Assembly (NCBI RefSeq): GCF_006494425.1
Contig: NZ_VHIV01000001.1
Span: forward strand, 992,001-1,056,000
Reading direction: 5' to 3'
DNA length: 64,000 bases
DNA from: Bacillus dicomae
GTDB taxonomy: Bacteria > Bacillota > Bacilli > Bacillales > Bacillaceae_G
Positions 17,973 to 26,095 of this stretch are shown here, piece by piece. The position numbers and the translations under genes were made by a program. How positions within the stretch are numbered: the first letter of the stretch is position 1; every line of letters begins with the position of its first letter. The notes under the pieces were generated by a model that did not search any database, was not told where the DNA came from, and saw only the letters and a program-made list of their open reading frames with translations.

Positions 17973-18433
17973 TCTTCATTAAATACAAATGTTTGTTTCA
18001 TTTGTTTATCTTCATTTACCGGGTGACCGTTGTAAGAGAAATTCTTTTCTTCCCAAGTAATAACGACTTTAAAATTACGGCTATTAAAGTCTAATGGGAA
18101 TACCAGGTAATCCAAGCTTGTATGGCTTTTTAAAACGCTGTTATTTAATGTAGTAGGATTAAAAGTAGCTTTAGATGTAGGGGTGTTATCAAGTATTTCC
18201 ACTGATACATTTGATACATCATTACCGATGTTTTTTACAAATAAACTATACGTATCATATGCACCTTGTTTTGGCTGCACTGCTTGCTTGTTTACGTTAT
18301 GGGATTTATCAATTTCGATATACCATTGTTTAGACTTTGATGCAATTGGTAGTGATTGAAATGTGTATGCACTAGCTTGTATTGGTAGTGTTAAACAGAT
18401 TAGTGTAAAGAGAGAAAATATTTTTCGTTTCAT
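17969..18433 (-). CDS. Secreted hypothetical protein, 154 aa
   Basis: A clear signal peptide (MKRKIFSLFTLICLTLP, cleavage after ASA near residue 22) precedes a beta-rich domain that looks like an immunoglobulin-like or DUF11-type fold (YDTYSLFVKNIGNDVSNVSVEIL). It would be exported and probably remain outside the membrane. I do not recognise a specific family. It stands alone, converging on the MFS unit. Confidence 0.7.
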   Translation of the reverse strand: MKRKIFSLFTLICLTLPIQASAYTFQSLPIASKSKQWYIEIDKSHNVNKQAVQPKQGAYDTYSLFVKNIGNDVSNVSVEILDNTPTSKATFNPTTLNNSVLKSHTSLDYLVFPLDFNSRNFKVVITWEEKNFSYNGHPVNEDKQMKQTFVFNEE

Positions 18434-18521
18434 CTTTAGAGTACTCCCATTCTGTAACGGATTTATTTATTATTATCTTCTCTTTACGTTAGGATATACC
18501 ATATAATGTAAGGTGATATTT

Positions 18522-18689
18522 ATGACACTCATGACAGTAATTTATATTTTAAATGCAAAAATTGGTTTTAATATTCCGTTAAACACATCTTATATTGTAG
18601 GTGCGGTTATTACGGTGATATTATTAACTGCTGTATTCTTTATGAAAGCTGTGAAAAATAAAAATGAGAATATTGAAGTAGATGTGTAA
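18522..18689 (+). CDS. Small membrane protein, 55 aa
   Basis: The frame starts MTLMTVIYILNAKIGFNIP after AAGGTGA, 6-7 bases ahead of the ATG. It has a hydrophobic helix (about residues 24-44) and a charged tail KNKNENIEVDV. The layout suggests a single-pass or hairpin membrane protein. No family is recognised. A 14-bp perfect inverted repeat follows the stop codon. Confidence 0.6.
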   Translation: MTLMTVIYILNAKIGFNIPLNTSYIVGAVITVILLTAVFFMKAVKNKNENIEVDV

Positions 18690-18693
18690 TTAG

Positions 18694-18735
18694 AGAAAGA
18701 AGCTGTGTAGAGATTTTTCTGCACAGCTTCTTTCT
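18694..18735 (+). terminator. Hairpin after the small membrane gene
   Basis: AGAAAGAAGCTGTG and CACAGCTTCTTTCT form a 14-bp perfect stem. There is no clean T-run, so it may be a weak terminator or a 3 prime stabiliser. Confidence 0.5.
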
Positions 18736-18799
18736 AATGTGAAAATTTTCCAATAATATGTTAAAATAACATTGTCATACTACAAGGGGGATTTGTTTT

Positions 18800-19612
18800 A
18801 TGGAAAATGGACATCTTGCTAAAGTAGATGTAACGAAAAGAATTGAATCGAAATCAAAGTACAATAAGAAACTTGAAAAATATCAAAGGCGTTTATTAGC
18901 GCTACAGCAAATTGTAAAAGAAGAAAAAATCGCAGTTATGCTCGTTATGGAAGGCTGGGATGCGGCCGGAAAAGGCGGAGCGATTAAACGAGTGACGGAA
19001 CACCTTGATCCGCGTGGGTTTCAAGTAAATCCAATTGGAGCACCAGCACCTCATGAAAAACGGTACCATTACTTGCAACGTTTCTGGCGGAAACTTCCTC
19101 AGTACGGGCAAATTACTATTTTTGATCGCTCATGGTACGGCCGTGTGTTAGTTGAGCGTGTTGAAGGTTTTGCTACAAAGGAAGAGTGGACGAGAGCGTA
19201 TGATGAGATTAATGACTTTGAAAAACTATTAACAGATGACCATTATATAATCGGGAAGTTTTTCTATCATATTAGTAAAGAGGAACAGTTAAAGAGGTTT
19301 AAAGATAGAGAGAAAAATCCTTTAAAAAAATGGAAAATTACAGACGAGGACTGGCGTAATCGTGAAAAGTGGGACGAGTATGTTGAAGCGATGGAAGAAA
19401 TGTTTGAAAAAACAAATAAGCCAAATGCAAAATGGCAAATTATCGCAAGTAATGATAAACTATACGCTCGTTTGAAAACATTGAAGGTGATTATTTCATT
19501 AATTGAGGGTTACCTTTTAGAACATAATATAGAATTACCTTCGTATTATTATGAAATGAAAGAAGGTAAGACGGAAGACTTTGAAACGAATCAAGATGTA
19601 GTTGTAAAATAG
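18800..19612 (+). CDS. Polyphosphate kinase 2 family protein
   Basis: PPK2 enzymes transfer phosphate between polyphosphate and nucleotides, mostly regenerating NDP or NTP from polyP. The 270-residue single-domain protein has Walker A GWDAAGKGGAIKR and Walker B IFDRSWYGRVLVERV, and a lid region with FKDREKNPLKKWKITDEDW. These are the three hallmarks of the family. Class (AMP, ADP or both) cannot be decided from sequence alone here. It is monocistronic, starts after AAGGGGGA and ends in a strong terminator. Confidence 0.93.
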   Translation: MENGHLAKVDVTKRIESKSKYNKKLEKYQRRLLALQQIVKEEKIAVMLVMEGWDAAGKGGAIKRVTEHLDPRGFQVNPIGAPAPHEKRYHYLQRFWRKLPQYGQITIFDRSWYGRVLVERVEGFATKEEWTRAYDEINDFEKLLTDDHYIIGKFFYHISKEEQLKRFKDREKNPLKKWKITDEDWRNREKWDEYVEAMEEMFEKTNKPNAKWQIIASNDKLYARLKTLKVIISLIEGYLLEHNIELPSYYYEMKEGKTEDFETNQDVVVK

Positions 19613-19644
19613 TACAAGGTTTACATATGAAATATAAAGTAGAG

Positions 19645-19687
19645 ATACCCTGTAATTTGGAATAACAAAATTACAGGGTATTTTTTA
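19645..19687 (+). terminator. Terminator of the PPK2 gene
   Basis: ATACCCTGTAATTT and AAATTACAGGGTAT pair perfectly, followed by six T's. Confidence 0.9.
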
Positions 19688-19698
19688 TTTAGAAACAT

Positions 19699-19727
19699 TT
19701 TACAATTAACAGAATAAGGTATATAAT
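19699..19727 (+). promoter_or_regulatory. SigA promoter of the PadR-MFS operon
   Basis: TTTACA (19699-19704) and a consensus TATAAT (19722-19727) are separated by exactly 17 bases. The -10 box lies inside the left arm of the long palindrome. Confidence 0.8.
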
Positions 19728-19771
19728 CAATAATCATATTAACAATGTTAATATGATTATTGATTATATAC
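19719..19771. promoter_or_regulatory. 53-bp perfect palindrome over the padR promoter
   Basis: Two 26-base arms are exact reverse complements around a single central A at 19745. The left arm begins GTATATAATCAATAATC and the right arm ends GATTATTGATTATATAC. It covers the -10 box, the likely transcription start near 19734 and the region up to 18 bases before the TTG start. This is the expected place and symmetry for an autoregulatory operator of the downstream PadR regulator, but it is far longer than a usual single PadR site. Confidence 0.75.
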
Positions 19772-19788
19772 TATGTGGGGGTCTTATT

Positions 19789-20328
19789 TTGAAGGGAAGA
19801 GATGTTGTTTTAGGTTTGTTGATGGAGAAAGAATTGTCTGGTTATGATATTAAAATCGTGTTCGAAGACGTATTTACTCATTTTTTTGATGGGAGTTTTG
19901 GAATGATTTATCCAACGTTACGACAGTTGGAAAAAGAAGGGAAAATAAAGAAAGAGGTTATTATGCAAGAAGGGAAACCGAATAAGAAAATGTACTTTAT
20001 TACAGATGAAGGGCGTGAAGAGTTTTATCAATACATGCAAACAGATGTAGAGAAAGATGTTTTACGTTCAGATTTTTTAATGAGGATGTATTTCGGTAAT
20101 TACAGTGATGATAAGACGATAAAAAAATGGATTGAGGACGAAATTGAAAGGAAAGAGGTATACATTGCGGATCTTCGTTTGAAATATGAAAAGTGGAGAG
20201 AAGGTATTACTTTTGTTGAAGAAATTTCACTCGATGTAGGTATCGCATCGTATAGTGCTCAAGTAGAGACGTTGAAAAGAAAACTAGAGCAACTAGAAGC
20301 AAAAGAACACAATAAAATGGAAAAATGA
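19789..20328 (+). CDS. PadR family transcriptional regulator
   Basis: The 179-residue protein has a PadR winged helix at residues 1-90 (VVLGLLMEKELSGYDIK, then MIYPTLRQLEKEGKI and FITDEGREEF). The C-terminal part, about 95-175, is a Vir_act_alpha_C coiled-coil dimerisation region rich in charged residues. I chose the TTG at 19789, preceded by GGGGG, because it gives the family-typical start. The upstream ATG lies within the palindrome. It is followed 35 bases later by a drug exporter, the classic repressor-transporter pairing. It probably represses both genes through the palindrome until a drug binds. Confidence 0.9.
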   Translation: MKGRDVVLGLLMEKELSGYDIKIVFEDVFTHFFDGSFGMIYPTLRQLEKEGKIKKEVIMQEGKPNKKMYFITDEGREEFYQYMQTDVEKDVLRSDFLMRMYFGNYSDDKTIKKWIEDEIERKEVYIADLRLKYEKWREGITFVEEISLDVGIASYSAQVETLKRKLEQLEAKEHNKMEK

Positions 20329-20363
20329 AAAACACGTCATAATAAATAAAGGGGTAGATGAAC

Positions 20364-22121
20364 ATGGAGCAATCAAAGGGTATTAAGATTGTCTTTTTAA
20401 TGTGTCTAGGTATCTTTCTATGTATGATTGATACGACAATTATGAATATAGCTTTACCAGCAATACAAGCGAGTGTAAATACTTCATTAGAAAAGATGTC
20501 TTGGATATTAAATGTTTATACAATGACAATTGCAGTACTCGCTATTCCACTAGGACGGATAGCTGATATTTTTGGGAAAGCAAAGATGTATATTTGGGGT
20601 CTCGTGATTTTTGGTGGTGGATCAGTACTTTGTACTTTTGCTAATACAGGCGACTTTCTCATTTTTTCTCGTTTTATCCAAAGCATTGGGGCAGCAATTT
20701 TATTTCCAACAAGTATGGTAATTGGTGTATCTGCAATGCCATTAGCTAAGAGGCATGTTGCACTTGCAATTTTAGGAGTAACACAAGGGTTGTCAGCGGC
20801 GATGGGACCAGTAATAGGTGGAATTATTACGCAAAATTTAGGATGGAGATGGGTGTTCTTCGTCAATGTTCCGATTTGTATAATAGGAATTGTTTTATGT
20901 TGCATCATGTTACAAATAAAAAATGAAGAACGTGTTATTTCAAAAATAGATTGGATAGGACTTTTTCTAAGTAGCTCAGCAATTTTTTCATTTACTCTCA
21001 TATTAGTAAAAGGTAATACATGGGGATGGCAAAGTAATATAGCTTTGTTTTGTTATGCAATTAGCACTATTTCTCTTATTCTATTTGTTTTAGTGGAAAG
21101 AAAAATTCATAATCCGATGATAAATTTAAAATTATTTAAAGATCGAATGTTTGTAGGAGCATCTATCGTTGTAATATTAAGTAATTTATTTTTAATTGGA
21201 GTAACTGTATTACTTCCAACGTTCTTGACGAAAATACAAGGTCGAACGGAAATTGAAGCAGCTTTTTTAGTGACACCTATTTCAGCAATGATTTTTTTTG
21301 TCTCACCAGCTGCAGCAACATTAATGAAAAAGCTTGGTAAAGTAACTATTATTTTTTCAGGGTTTCTTGTTATGGGTCTATCCTACTATTGGTTGCAAAT
21401 GATTGATGTTAATTCAACAAATATAGAAATTATTATTCCATGTATGATATTAGGTGTTGGATATGGTTTAGTAGTAGGGCCAATTACAGTTTTAAGTGCG
21501 TCTTCGTTTGAAGGAGAATTATTAACTGCTTCTCAAAGTGTTGTATCGATGTTACGACAAGTTGGAATTGTATTAGCGGTCGCAATATTTGTATCTAACT
21601 TAACTCACAATTTAACTGTAAGTAAAGAAAGTGTATATCGTTATGCAGAACAAAAGGTGCGTAATATTCATGTAGATAGTAATCAGCAAACTAAGGTATT
21701 ACAAATAACAAAAGAAAAAATAGATAGTAAAAGTATAGAAACAAATGTAGAAAAGCATCAAAATGAAACATTTATAGGGTTAAATAAAGAAAAAAAAGAC
21801 GAATTAATTCACCAAAAAGTGAATGAAGTATTAAGCGGAGTTCCAGTAGAATTTAGGGATGTAAAAAGAGAAGAAGTTATGAATCAAGTGACAAAAGAAG
21901 TTGAAAAACAAGAGGAGGGTATAAAGAAAGAGGTACTCGCATTTTCGAATGATGTAAGTCAGTATGCTCAAAATAAGATGGCTATGAGTTTTACAGATTT
22001 ATATAAAGTAAGTGTGCCAATCATTTTAATTTGTGCTTTAGTAAGTTTGTTCTTTTGGGAGGGAAAGGTTTTAAGTAAAAGAAGGGAAAAAAGGGTAGTA
22101 GGGGGATTGGAAGGGAAATAG
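20364..22121 (+). CDS. MFS drug exporter, DHA2 (14-helix) family
   Basis: The 585-residue protein has the DHA2 pattern: motif A-like GRIADIFGKAKMY, motif C-like GPVIGGIITQNLGWRWVFFVN, and about 14 hydrophobic helices. A long charged segment of roughly 130 residues (about 420-550, rich in Lys, Glu and Gln) is inserted before the last helix and is predicted to be coiled-coil outside the membrane core. The ATG at 20364 is preferred over one at 20358 because AAAGGGG is 9 bases away. It is cotranscribed with PadR, and its substrate is probably a hydrophobic drug that relieves PadR repression. Confidence 0.9.
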   Translation: MEQSKGIKIVFLMCLGIFLCMIDTTIMNIALPAIQASVNTSLEKMSWILNVYTMTIAVLAIPLGRIADIFGKAKMYIWGLVIFGGGSVLCTFANTGDFLIFSRFIQSIGAAILFPTSMVIGVSAMPLAKRHVALAILGVTQGLSAAMGPVIGGIITQNLGWRWVFFVNVPICIIGIVLCCIMLQIKNEERVISKIDWIGLFLSSSAIFSFTLILVKGNTWGWQSNIALFCYAISTISLILFVLVERKIHNPMINLKLFKDRMFVGASIVVILSNLFLIGVTVLLPTFLTKIQGRTEIEAAFLVTPISAMIFFVSPAAATLMKKLGKVTIIFSGFLVMGLSYYWLQMIDVNSTNIEIIIPCMILGVGYGLVVGPITVLSASSFEGELLTASQSVVSMLRQVGIVLAVAIFVSNLTHNLTVSKESVYRYAEQKVRNIHVDSNQQTKVLQITKEKIDSKSIETNVEKHQNETFIGLNKEKKDELIHQKVNEVLSGVPVEFRDVKREEVMNQVTKEVEKQEEGIKKEVLAFSNDVSQYAQNKMAMSFTDLYKVSVPIILICALVSLFFWEGKVLSKRREKRVVGGLEGK

Positions 22122-22164
22122 GCTAAACATGAATTTTATTCTAATTATTGAAAGTCGGCTATTA

Positions 22165-22218
22165 ACAAAGGAAAGAACTCCACGGACGAAATATGAATGG
22201 CGGAGTTCTTTCCTTTGT
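22165..22218 (+). terminator. 17-bp hairpin downstream of the DHA2 exporter
   Basis: ACAAAGGAAAGAACTCC pairs exactly with GGAGTTCTTTCCTTTGT. No clean T-run follows. The rest of 22219-22406 contains no gene that I can support. Confidence 0.55.
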
Positions 22219-22406
22219 GCTTATAGACATATGTGTCACTATCATGAAGTATTTACTCTCATTCATTATCAGCCAAAATCAAAGATGAACTGAATAGTAT
22301 GAATAAGTATTTTTACATACAATGAATAGGTACGTATCAATTTCAAATATAGGATGCATAATATTACTTTTATAGGATTCTACATATGTTTTCAAGGAGG
22401 TTGTAT

Positions 22407-22742
22407 ATGTCTATAAAACATATAAACCTGGGGATTCGATTTTTTCTAGAATTATGTGCTCTTGCATCACTATGTTATTGGAGCTTTCAATTTTTTGGGA
22501 ATGTATATGGGAAATATGTTTTTGGTATTGGTTCACCACTACTTTTTGCAATAATATGGGGGCGGTTCATTGCACCTAAAGCATCATTAAAATTGCCAGA
22601 ACCATATAGGTTTATACTAGAAATCATCTTGTTTGGAGTTAGCTCTGTTGCTCTATATGTTGTTGATCAAAAATCCTTTGCTATTATTCTTGCCGTGTTA
22701 TTTATAATAAATCGCACTTTAATCATTGTTTGGAAACAATAA
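22407..22742 (+). CDS. YrdB family membrane protein (DUF2568)
   Basis: The 111-residue protein has four hydrophobic helices (FFLELCALASLCYWSF, PLLFAIIWGRF, FILEIILFGVSSVALYVV, FAIILAVLFIINRTLIIVW). It matches the YrdB/DUF2568 family of small membrane proteins with unknown function. I chose the ATG at 22407 because AAGGAGG lies just ahead. An upstream ATG overlaps that site. It is a single gene between two exporters. Confidence 0.8.
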   Translation: MSIKHINLGIRFFLELCALASLCYWSFQFFGNVYGKYVFGIGSPLLFAIIWGRFIAPKASLKLPEPYRFILEIILFGVSSVALYVVDQKSFAIILAVLFIINRTLIIVWKQ

Positions 22743-22862
22743 ATTTACTACAGTATCTATATAAAATTACATGTCATGTAGCTTTATATTGTATTTTAAT
22801 AATACAAAAGAGTAGTGTTGAAAATTAGGGGATTATTATTTGAAGTGGAGGAGCAACAAAAT

Positions 22863-22910
22863 ATGAATAAATTTAAGAGTTATAAATTTGGGGATTTTGT
22901 TGTTCTATAG
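22863..22910 (+). CDS. Possible 15-aa leader peptide before an MFS gene
   Basis: A strong ribosome site GTGGAGGAG precedes ATG and a 15-codon frame MNKFKSYKFGDFVVL. It lies about 40 bases before the next gene start. The surrounding sequence is an imperfect duplicate of the true start region (GGGGATTA followed by a GGAGG-like site and ATGA). It could be a regulatory upstream peptide or a relic of duplication. Confidence 0.35.
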   Translation: MNKFKSYKFGDFVVL

Positions 22911-22952
22911 TACATTAACAAGGGGGATTAGTTTTATAGAGAGGATGAGGAA

Positions 22953-24218
22953 ATGATAGATACAGCAGATGTTTCAATAACTAATCGTATGTACACAGAA
23001 GATGAGCAACAAAAATTATACAAACGAACATTAATAATCGTAAGTATTTCACAAATGTTCGGCGGAGCAGGATTAGCTGCTGGAATTACAGTCGGCGCAC
23101 TTCTTGCACAACAAATGCTTGGGACAGACGCATATGCAGGATTACCGGCAGCTATGTTTACAATGGGATCGGCGGTAGCGGCTTTCTTTGTCGGGAAGTT
23201 ATCGCAAAAACACGGTCGCCGCATAGGGCTTGCAGCAGGTTTTATAGTAGGTGGACTAGGAGCTATTGGAGTTGTATTGTCAGCTATAACAAATAGTATT
23301 ATTCTTTTACTAGTTTCTTTACTCATATACGGTGCAGGTACGGCTACGAATTTACAAGCTCGTTATGCTGGAACGGATTTAGCGAATAAGAAGCAAAGAG
23401 CAACTGCCATTAGTATTACTATGGTAATGACGACTTTTGGTGCAGTCGCAGGTCCGAATTTAGTAGGTGTAATGGGAAGGTTTGCTCATTCAATTGGAAT
23501 TCCTGAACTTGCTGGTCCATTCATATTATCAGCAGCGGCATTTATATTGGCGGGTCTTGTACTTTTTGTTATGCTACGTCCAGATCCGTTACTTGTTGCT
23601 AATATGATAGAAACATATAAACAAGAGCATACATATAAAGGGCAACCAGTAATAGAAGAAGCGACAGAAAACAAACGAGGCATTACTGTTGGAGCTATCG
23701 TAATGATACTTACGCAAATTGTGATGGTTGCCATTATGACGATGACTCCAGTTCATATGGGACACCACGGTCATGGTTTAAGTGCAGTAGGACTTGTAAT
23801 TGGTTTTCATGTAGGTGCAATGTATCTTCCATCTCTCGTTACGGGAATGTTAATTGATAAAATAGGCAGAACTACGATGAGTATAGCAGGTGGAGTAATT
23901 TTACTAGCGGCAGGTGTCGTAGCTGCGATAGCGCCAAGTGATTCTATAATACTATTAATTGTTGCTTTATCTTTACTTGGCTTAGGATGGAACCTCGGTT
24001 TAATCAGTGGTACTGCTCAAATTGTTGATGCAACTATACCTTCCACACGTGCAAAAACACAAGGAAAGATAGATGTTTTTATTGCATTAGCTGGAGCTTC
24101 TGGTGGAGCGATGTCGGGGATGGTAGTAGCGAATTCTAGTTATGCGGCATTGTCATTAGCGGGAGGAGTGTTAGCTTTCATGCTCATTCCTGTTGTGATA
24201 TGGTCTCGAAAAGGGTAA
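22953..24218 (+). CDS. MFS transporter
   Basis: The 421-residue protein has 12 hydrophobic helices with small-residue-rich segments (MFGGAGLAAGITVGALLAQQ) and motif A GKLSQKHGRRIGLAAG. The central loop PDPLLVANMIETYKQEHTYKG links the two halves. A His-rich stretch (VHMGHHGHGL) occurs near the seventh helix. It resembles the DHA1 exporters. The ATG is preceded by GAGAGGATGAGG. Substrate unknown. A terminator follows, shared with the converging fabH. Confidence 0.88.
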   Translation: MIDTADVSITNRMYTEDEQQKLYKRTLIIVSISQMFGGAGLAAGITVGALLAQQMLGTDAYAGLPAAMFTMGSAVAAFFVGKLSQKHGRRIGLAAGFIVGGLGAIGVVLSAITNSIILLLVSLLIYGAGTATNLQARYAGTDLANKKQRATAISITMVMTTFGAVAGPNLVGVMGRFAHSIGIPELAGPFILSAAAFILAGLVLFVMLRPDPLLVANMIETYKQEHTYKGQPVIEEATENKRGITVGAIVMILTQIVMVAIMTMTPVHMGHHGHGLSAVGLVIGFHVGAMYLPSLVTGMLIDKIGRTTMSIAGGVILLAAGVVAAIAPSDSIILLIVALSLLGLGWNLGLISGTAQIVDATIPSTRAKTQGKIDVFIALAGASGGAMSGMVVANSSYAALSLAGGVLAFMLIPVVIWSRKG

Positions 24219-24230
24219 CGAAATTGTAGT

Positions 24231-24262
24231 GAGGTTCTAGTTACTAACTAGAACCTCTTTTT
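24231..24262. terminator. Terminator between MFS gene and fabH
   Basis: GAGGTTCTAGT and ACTAGAACCTC pair, followed by T's on the plus strand. Confidence 0.8.
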
Positions 24263-24268
24263 ATAAAC

Positions 24269-25252
24269 TTAAATTAAATCCCACTTCACAATAAGCCCTA
24301 AATGCGTAAGACCACCACCAAACCCGTATAGTAAAAGTGTGTCCCCGTTATTTAATTTCCCTTCTTTTCTAGCTAAATCTAAAGCGAGTGGAATGGAAGC
24401 TGAAGATGTATTCCCCATATATTTTACACTCGTTAAAGTTTTTTGAATTGGAATTTCAGTTTTCTCACAAATAGATTCAATCATTCGTAAGTTAACACTG
24501 TGTGGGACGAACCAGTCTATATCATCCTTTTGCATATTTGCAGTATGTAACAGTTCTTTTATACCTGCTGGTACCGTACGTGTTGCCCATTTATATACTT
24601 CTCTCCCATTTTGAACGATTTTTTCATTTTTTTGCAGTGGGGTGTCATTCATAGTAGTAGATAAGTTTGTTCTGTATAGATGAATTCCGCCGTCACCGTT
24701 TGTGCCCATGTGATACGCGATAAAGCTTGGTTTGTTTTCATCTTTTTCTAATAAAATGGCTCCAGCACCATCACCGAATAAAATACATGTTGTTCTATCG
24801 GTGTAATCAGTAACTTTTGATAATGTCTCTGTCGCTACGACAAGTACTTTTTTATGTGATCCAGAAGTGATTAAGTTATTACCGATGTGCAAGCCATATG
24901 TGAAACCAGCGCAAGTGGCATTTAAATCAAATGCCATTGTATGAGGTATGTTGAAGTATTTTTGTATTTGGCAAGCGACACTAGGGAAAACGTAATCAGC
25001 AGTAGTAGTAGCGACGATGATACAGTCGACATCTTCTAAGTTTTTCTTATATGTTGTACATAAATTTTCAATTGCTTTAATGGCTAAGTGTGAGGAGTAT
25101 TCTTCTTCGCTAGCGATTCTTCTTTCCTTCATTCCTGTTCTTTGTACAATCCATTCATCATTCGTATCGATCATTTTTTCTAAATCATTATTAGATAATA
25201 TTTGATTTGGAACATGAGTACCAATTGCAGTAATACGAGATTTAGAATGCAT
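24269..25252 (-). CDS. fabH: Beta-ketoacyl-ACP synthase III (FabH, second type)
   Basis: FabH starts each fatty acid by joining an acyl-CoA primer to malonyl-ACP. The 327-residue protein has the catalytic Cys114 (NATCAGFTYG), His (WFVPHSVNLR) and Asn (YMGNTSSAS). It is standalone, away from other fab genes. It resembles the FabHB (YhfB) type of Bacillus, which prefers branched primers. A FapR-like operator overlaps its predicted -10 box, in keeping with membership of fabHB in the FapR regulon of B. subtilis. The start follows AGGAGATGTTCCT. Confidence 0.92.
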   Translation of the reverse strand: MHSKSRITAIGTHVPNQILSNNDLEKMIDTNDEWIVQRTGMKERRIASEEEYSSHLAIKAIENLCTTYKKNLEDVDCIIVATTTADYVFPSVACQIQKYFNIPHTMAFDLNATCAGFTYGLHIGNNLITSGSHKKVLVVATETLSKVTDYTDRTTCILFGDGAGAILLEKDENKPSFIAYHMGTNGDGGIHLYRTNLSTTMNDTPLQKNEKIVQNGREVYKWATRTVPAGIKELLHTANMQKDDIDWFVPHSVNLRMIESICEKTEIPIQKTLTSVKYMGNTSSASIPLALDLARKEGKLNNGDTLLLYGFGGGLTHLGLIVKWDLI

Positions 25253-25274
25253 AGGAACATCTCCTAACTTAGAT

Positions 25275-25293
25275 TTTATAATCTGATACTAAT
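25275..25293 (-). promoter_or_regulatory. FapR-like operator upstream of fabH
   Basis: The plus strand reads TTTATAATCTGATACTAAT. I recall the FapR consensus as roughly ATTAGTACCTGATACTAAT. The right half matches exactly and the whole agrees at 15 of 19 positions. It overlaps the -10 box, so bound FapR would block transcription and malonyl-CoA would release it. Confidence 0.55.
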
Positions 25294-25314
25294 ACCAGGT
25301 TATAAGAATGTCAA
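25286..25314 (-). promoter_or_regulatory. SigA promoter of fabH
   Basis: On the minus strand TTGACA and TAGTAT are spaced by 17 bases. Confidence 0.7.
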
Positions 25315-25433
25315 TAAAGACTTTTATTGTATTGAAACTAGAATGCTTAACTTACTATGAAGGAATTTGGTGAGTGGTGTAAAAATAGTATACGAGAAGT
25401 TTCTAAAATTGATAATGAAGTGAGTTGAGCTCC

Positions 25434-25979
25434 TTGAAAACAATTTTACGCATGTTGCCTGTTGTCATTATTTGTAGCTTTATTCTTATTATTTTTTCAG
25501 AGAAATCTTATGCTTGTGATTGTATTAACGTATCAGCAGAAGATGCCTTTCAAAAAAACGATGTAGTGTTTGAGGGGAAAGTAATTGAGGTTGGAAGGAA
25601 AGAAGGGGTTGGAATTGAAGTATTATTTGAAGTGAAGAAAATTTGGAAAGGGACAAATTCTTCGCAAATTATCGTATATACAAATGGTGGTGATTGTGTG
25701 TTTCACTTTGTGGAAGGAGGAGAGTACTTAGTATATTCTTCTCAAAGAGGATCTGAAAAACAATTACACACAAATAGTTGTAGTAGAACGAAGAGATTAG
25801 ATGAGGCAGGGGCGGACAAAGTGACTTTAAGTCAAATTGCAAAAGAGTCTGTTCCAACGAAGGAAGTGGATTTAAAAGGGGAGAGGGTGAGCAGTTTCAG
25901 TAGGTGGCAAGTTGCTATCATTTCCATTGGTCTATTATTAATCATTGTTTTTGTTGTGAGAAGAACACGCAAAAAATGA
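25434..25979 (+). CDS. Exported TIMP/netrin-like domain protein with C-terminal anchor
   Basis: The roughly 181-residue protein has a signal peptide (LPVVIICSFILIIF) ending just before a CDC motif (SYACDCINVSAEDAF). A beta-rich domain like tissue inhibitor of metalloproteinases or NTR modules follows (DVVFEGKVIEV, VLFEVKKIWKG, TNGGDCVFHF). A C-terminal transmembrane helix closes with RRTRKK. It would be held on the outer face of the membrane. The N-terminal Cys at the mature end is the hallmark of TIMP folds. The start is uncertain: TTG at 25434 gives a standard signal peptide, while TTG at 25425 or ATG at 25461 are alternatives. Function unknown. Confidence 0.7.
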   Translation: MKTILRMLPVVIICSFILIIFSEKSYACDCINVSAEDAFQKNDVVFEGKVIEVGRKEGVGIEVLFEVKKIWKGTNSSQIIVYTNGGDCVFHFVEGGEYLVYSSQRGSEKQLHTNSCSRTKRLDEAGADKVTLSQIAKESVPTKEVDLKGERVSSFSRWQVAIISIGLLLIIVFVVRRTRKK

Positions 25980-26033
25980 CGATTAAAGTAAAAATATAAA
26001 GATTTTCTTTCAGTTTCTATAGGTGGTTTAATC

Positions 26034-26062
26034 TTGTGAAAGCGAATTACTTATGCTACACT
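26034..26062 (+). promoter_or_regulatory. SigA promoter of the hflX leader
   Basis: TTGTGA (26034-26039) and TACACT (26057-26062) are spaced by 17 bases. Confidence 0.6.
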
Positions 26063-26095
26063 TTATGTAACTTAAAATGAACGGAGGGGCTTCCT

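Noticed and set aside
22165-22218. Small RNA or mobile element suggested by a 17-bp inverted repeat
   Set aside because: It is most simply a hairpin at the 3 prime end of the DHA2 gene. There is no direct repeat or other evidence of mobility.
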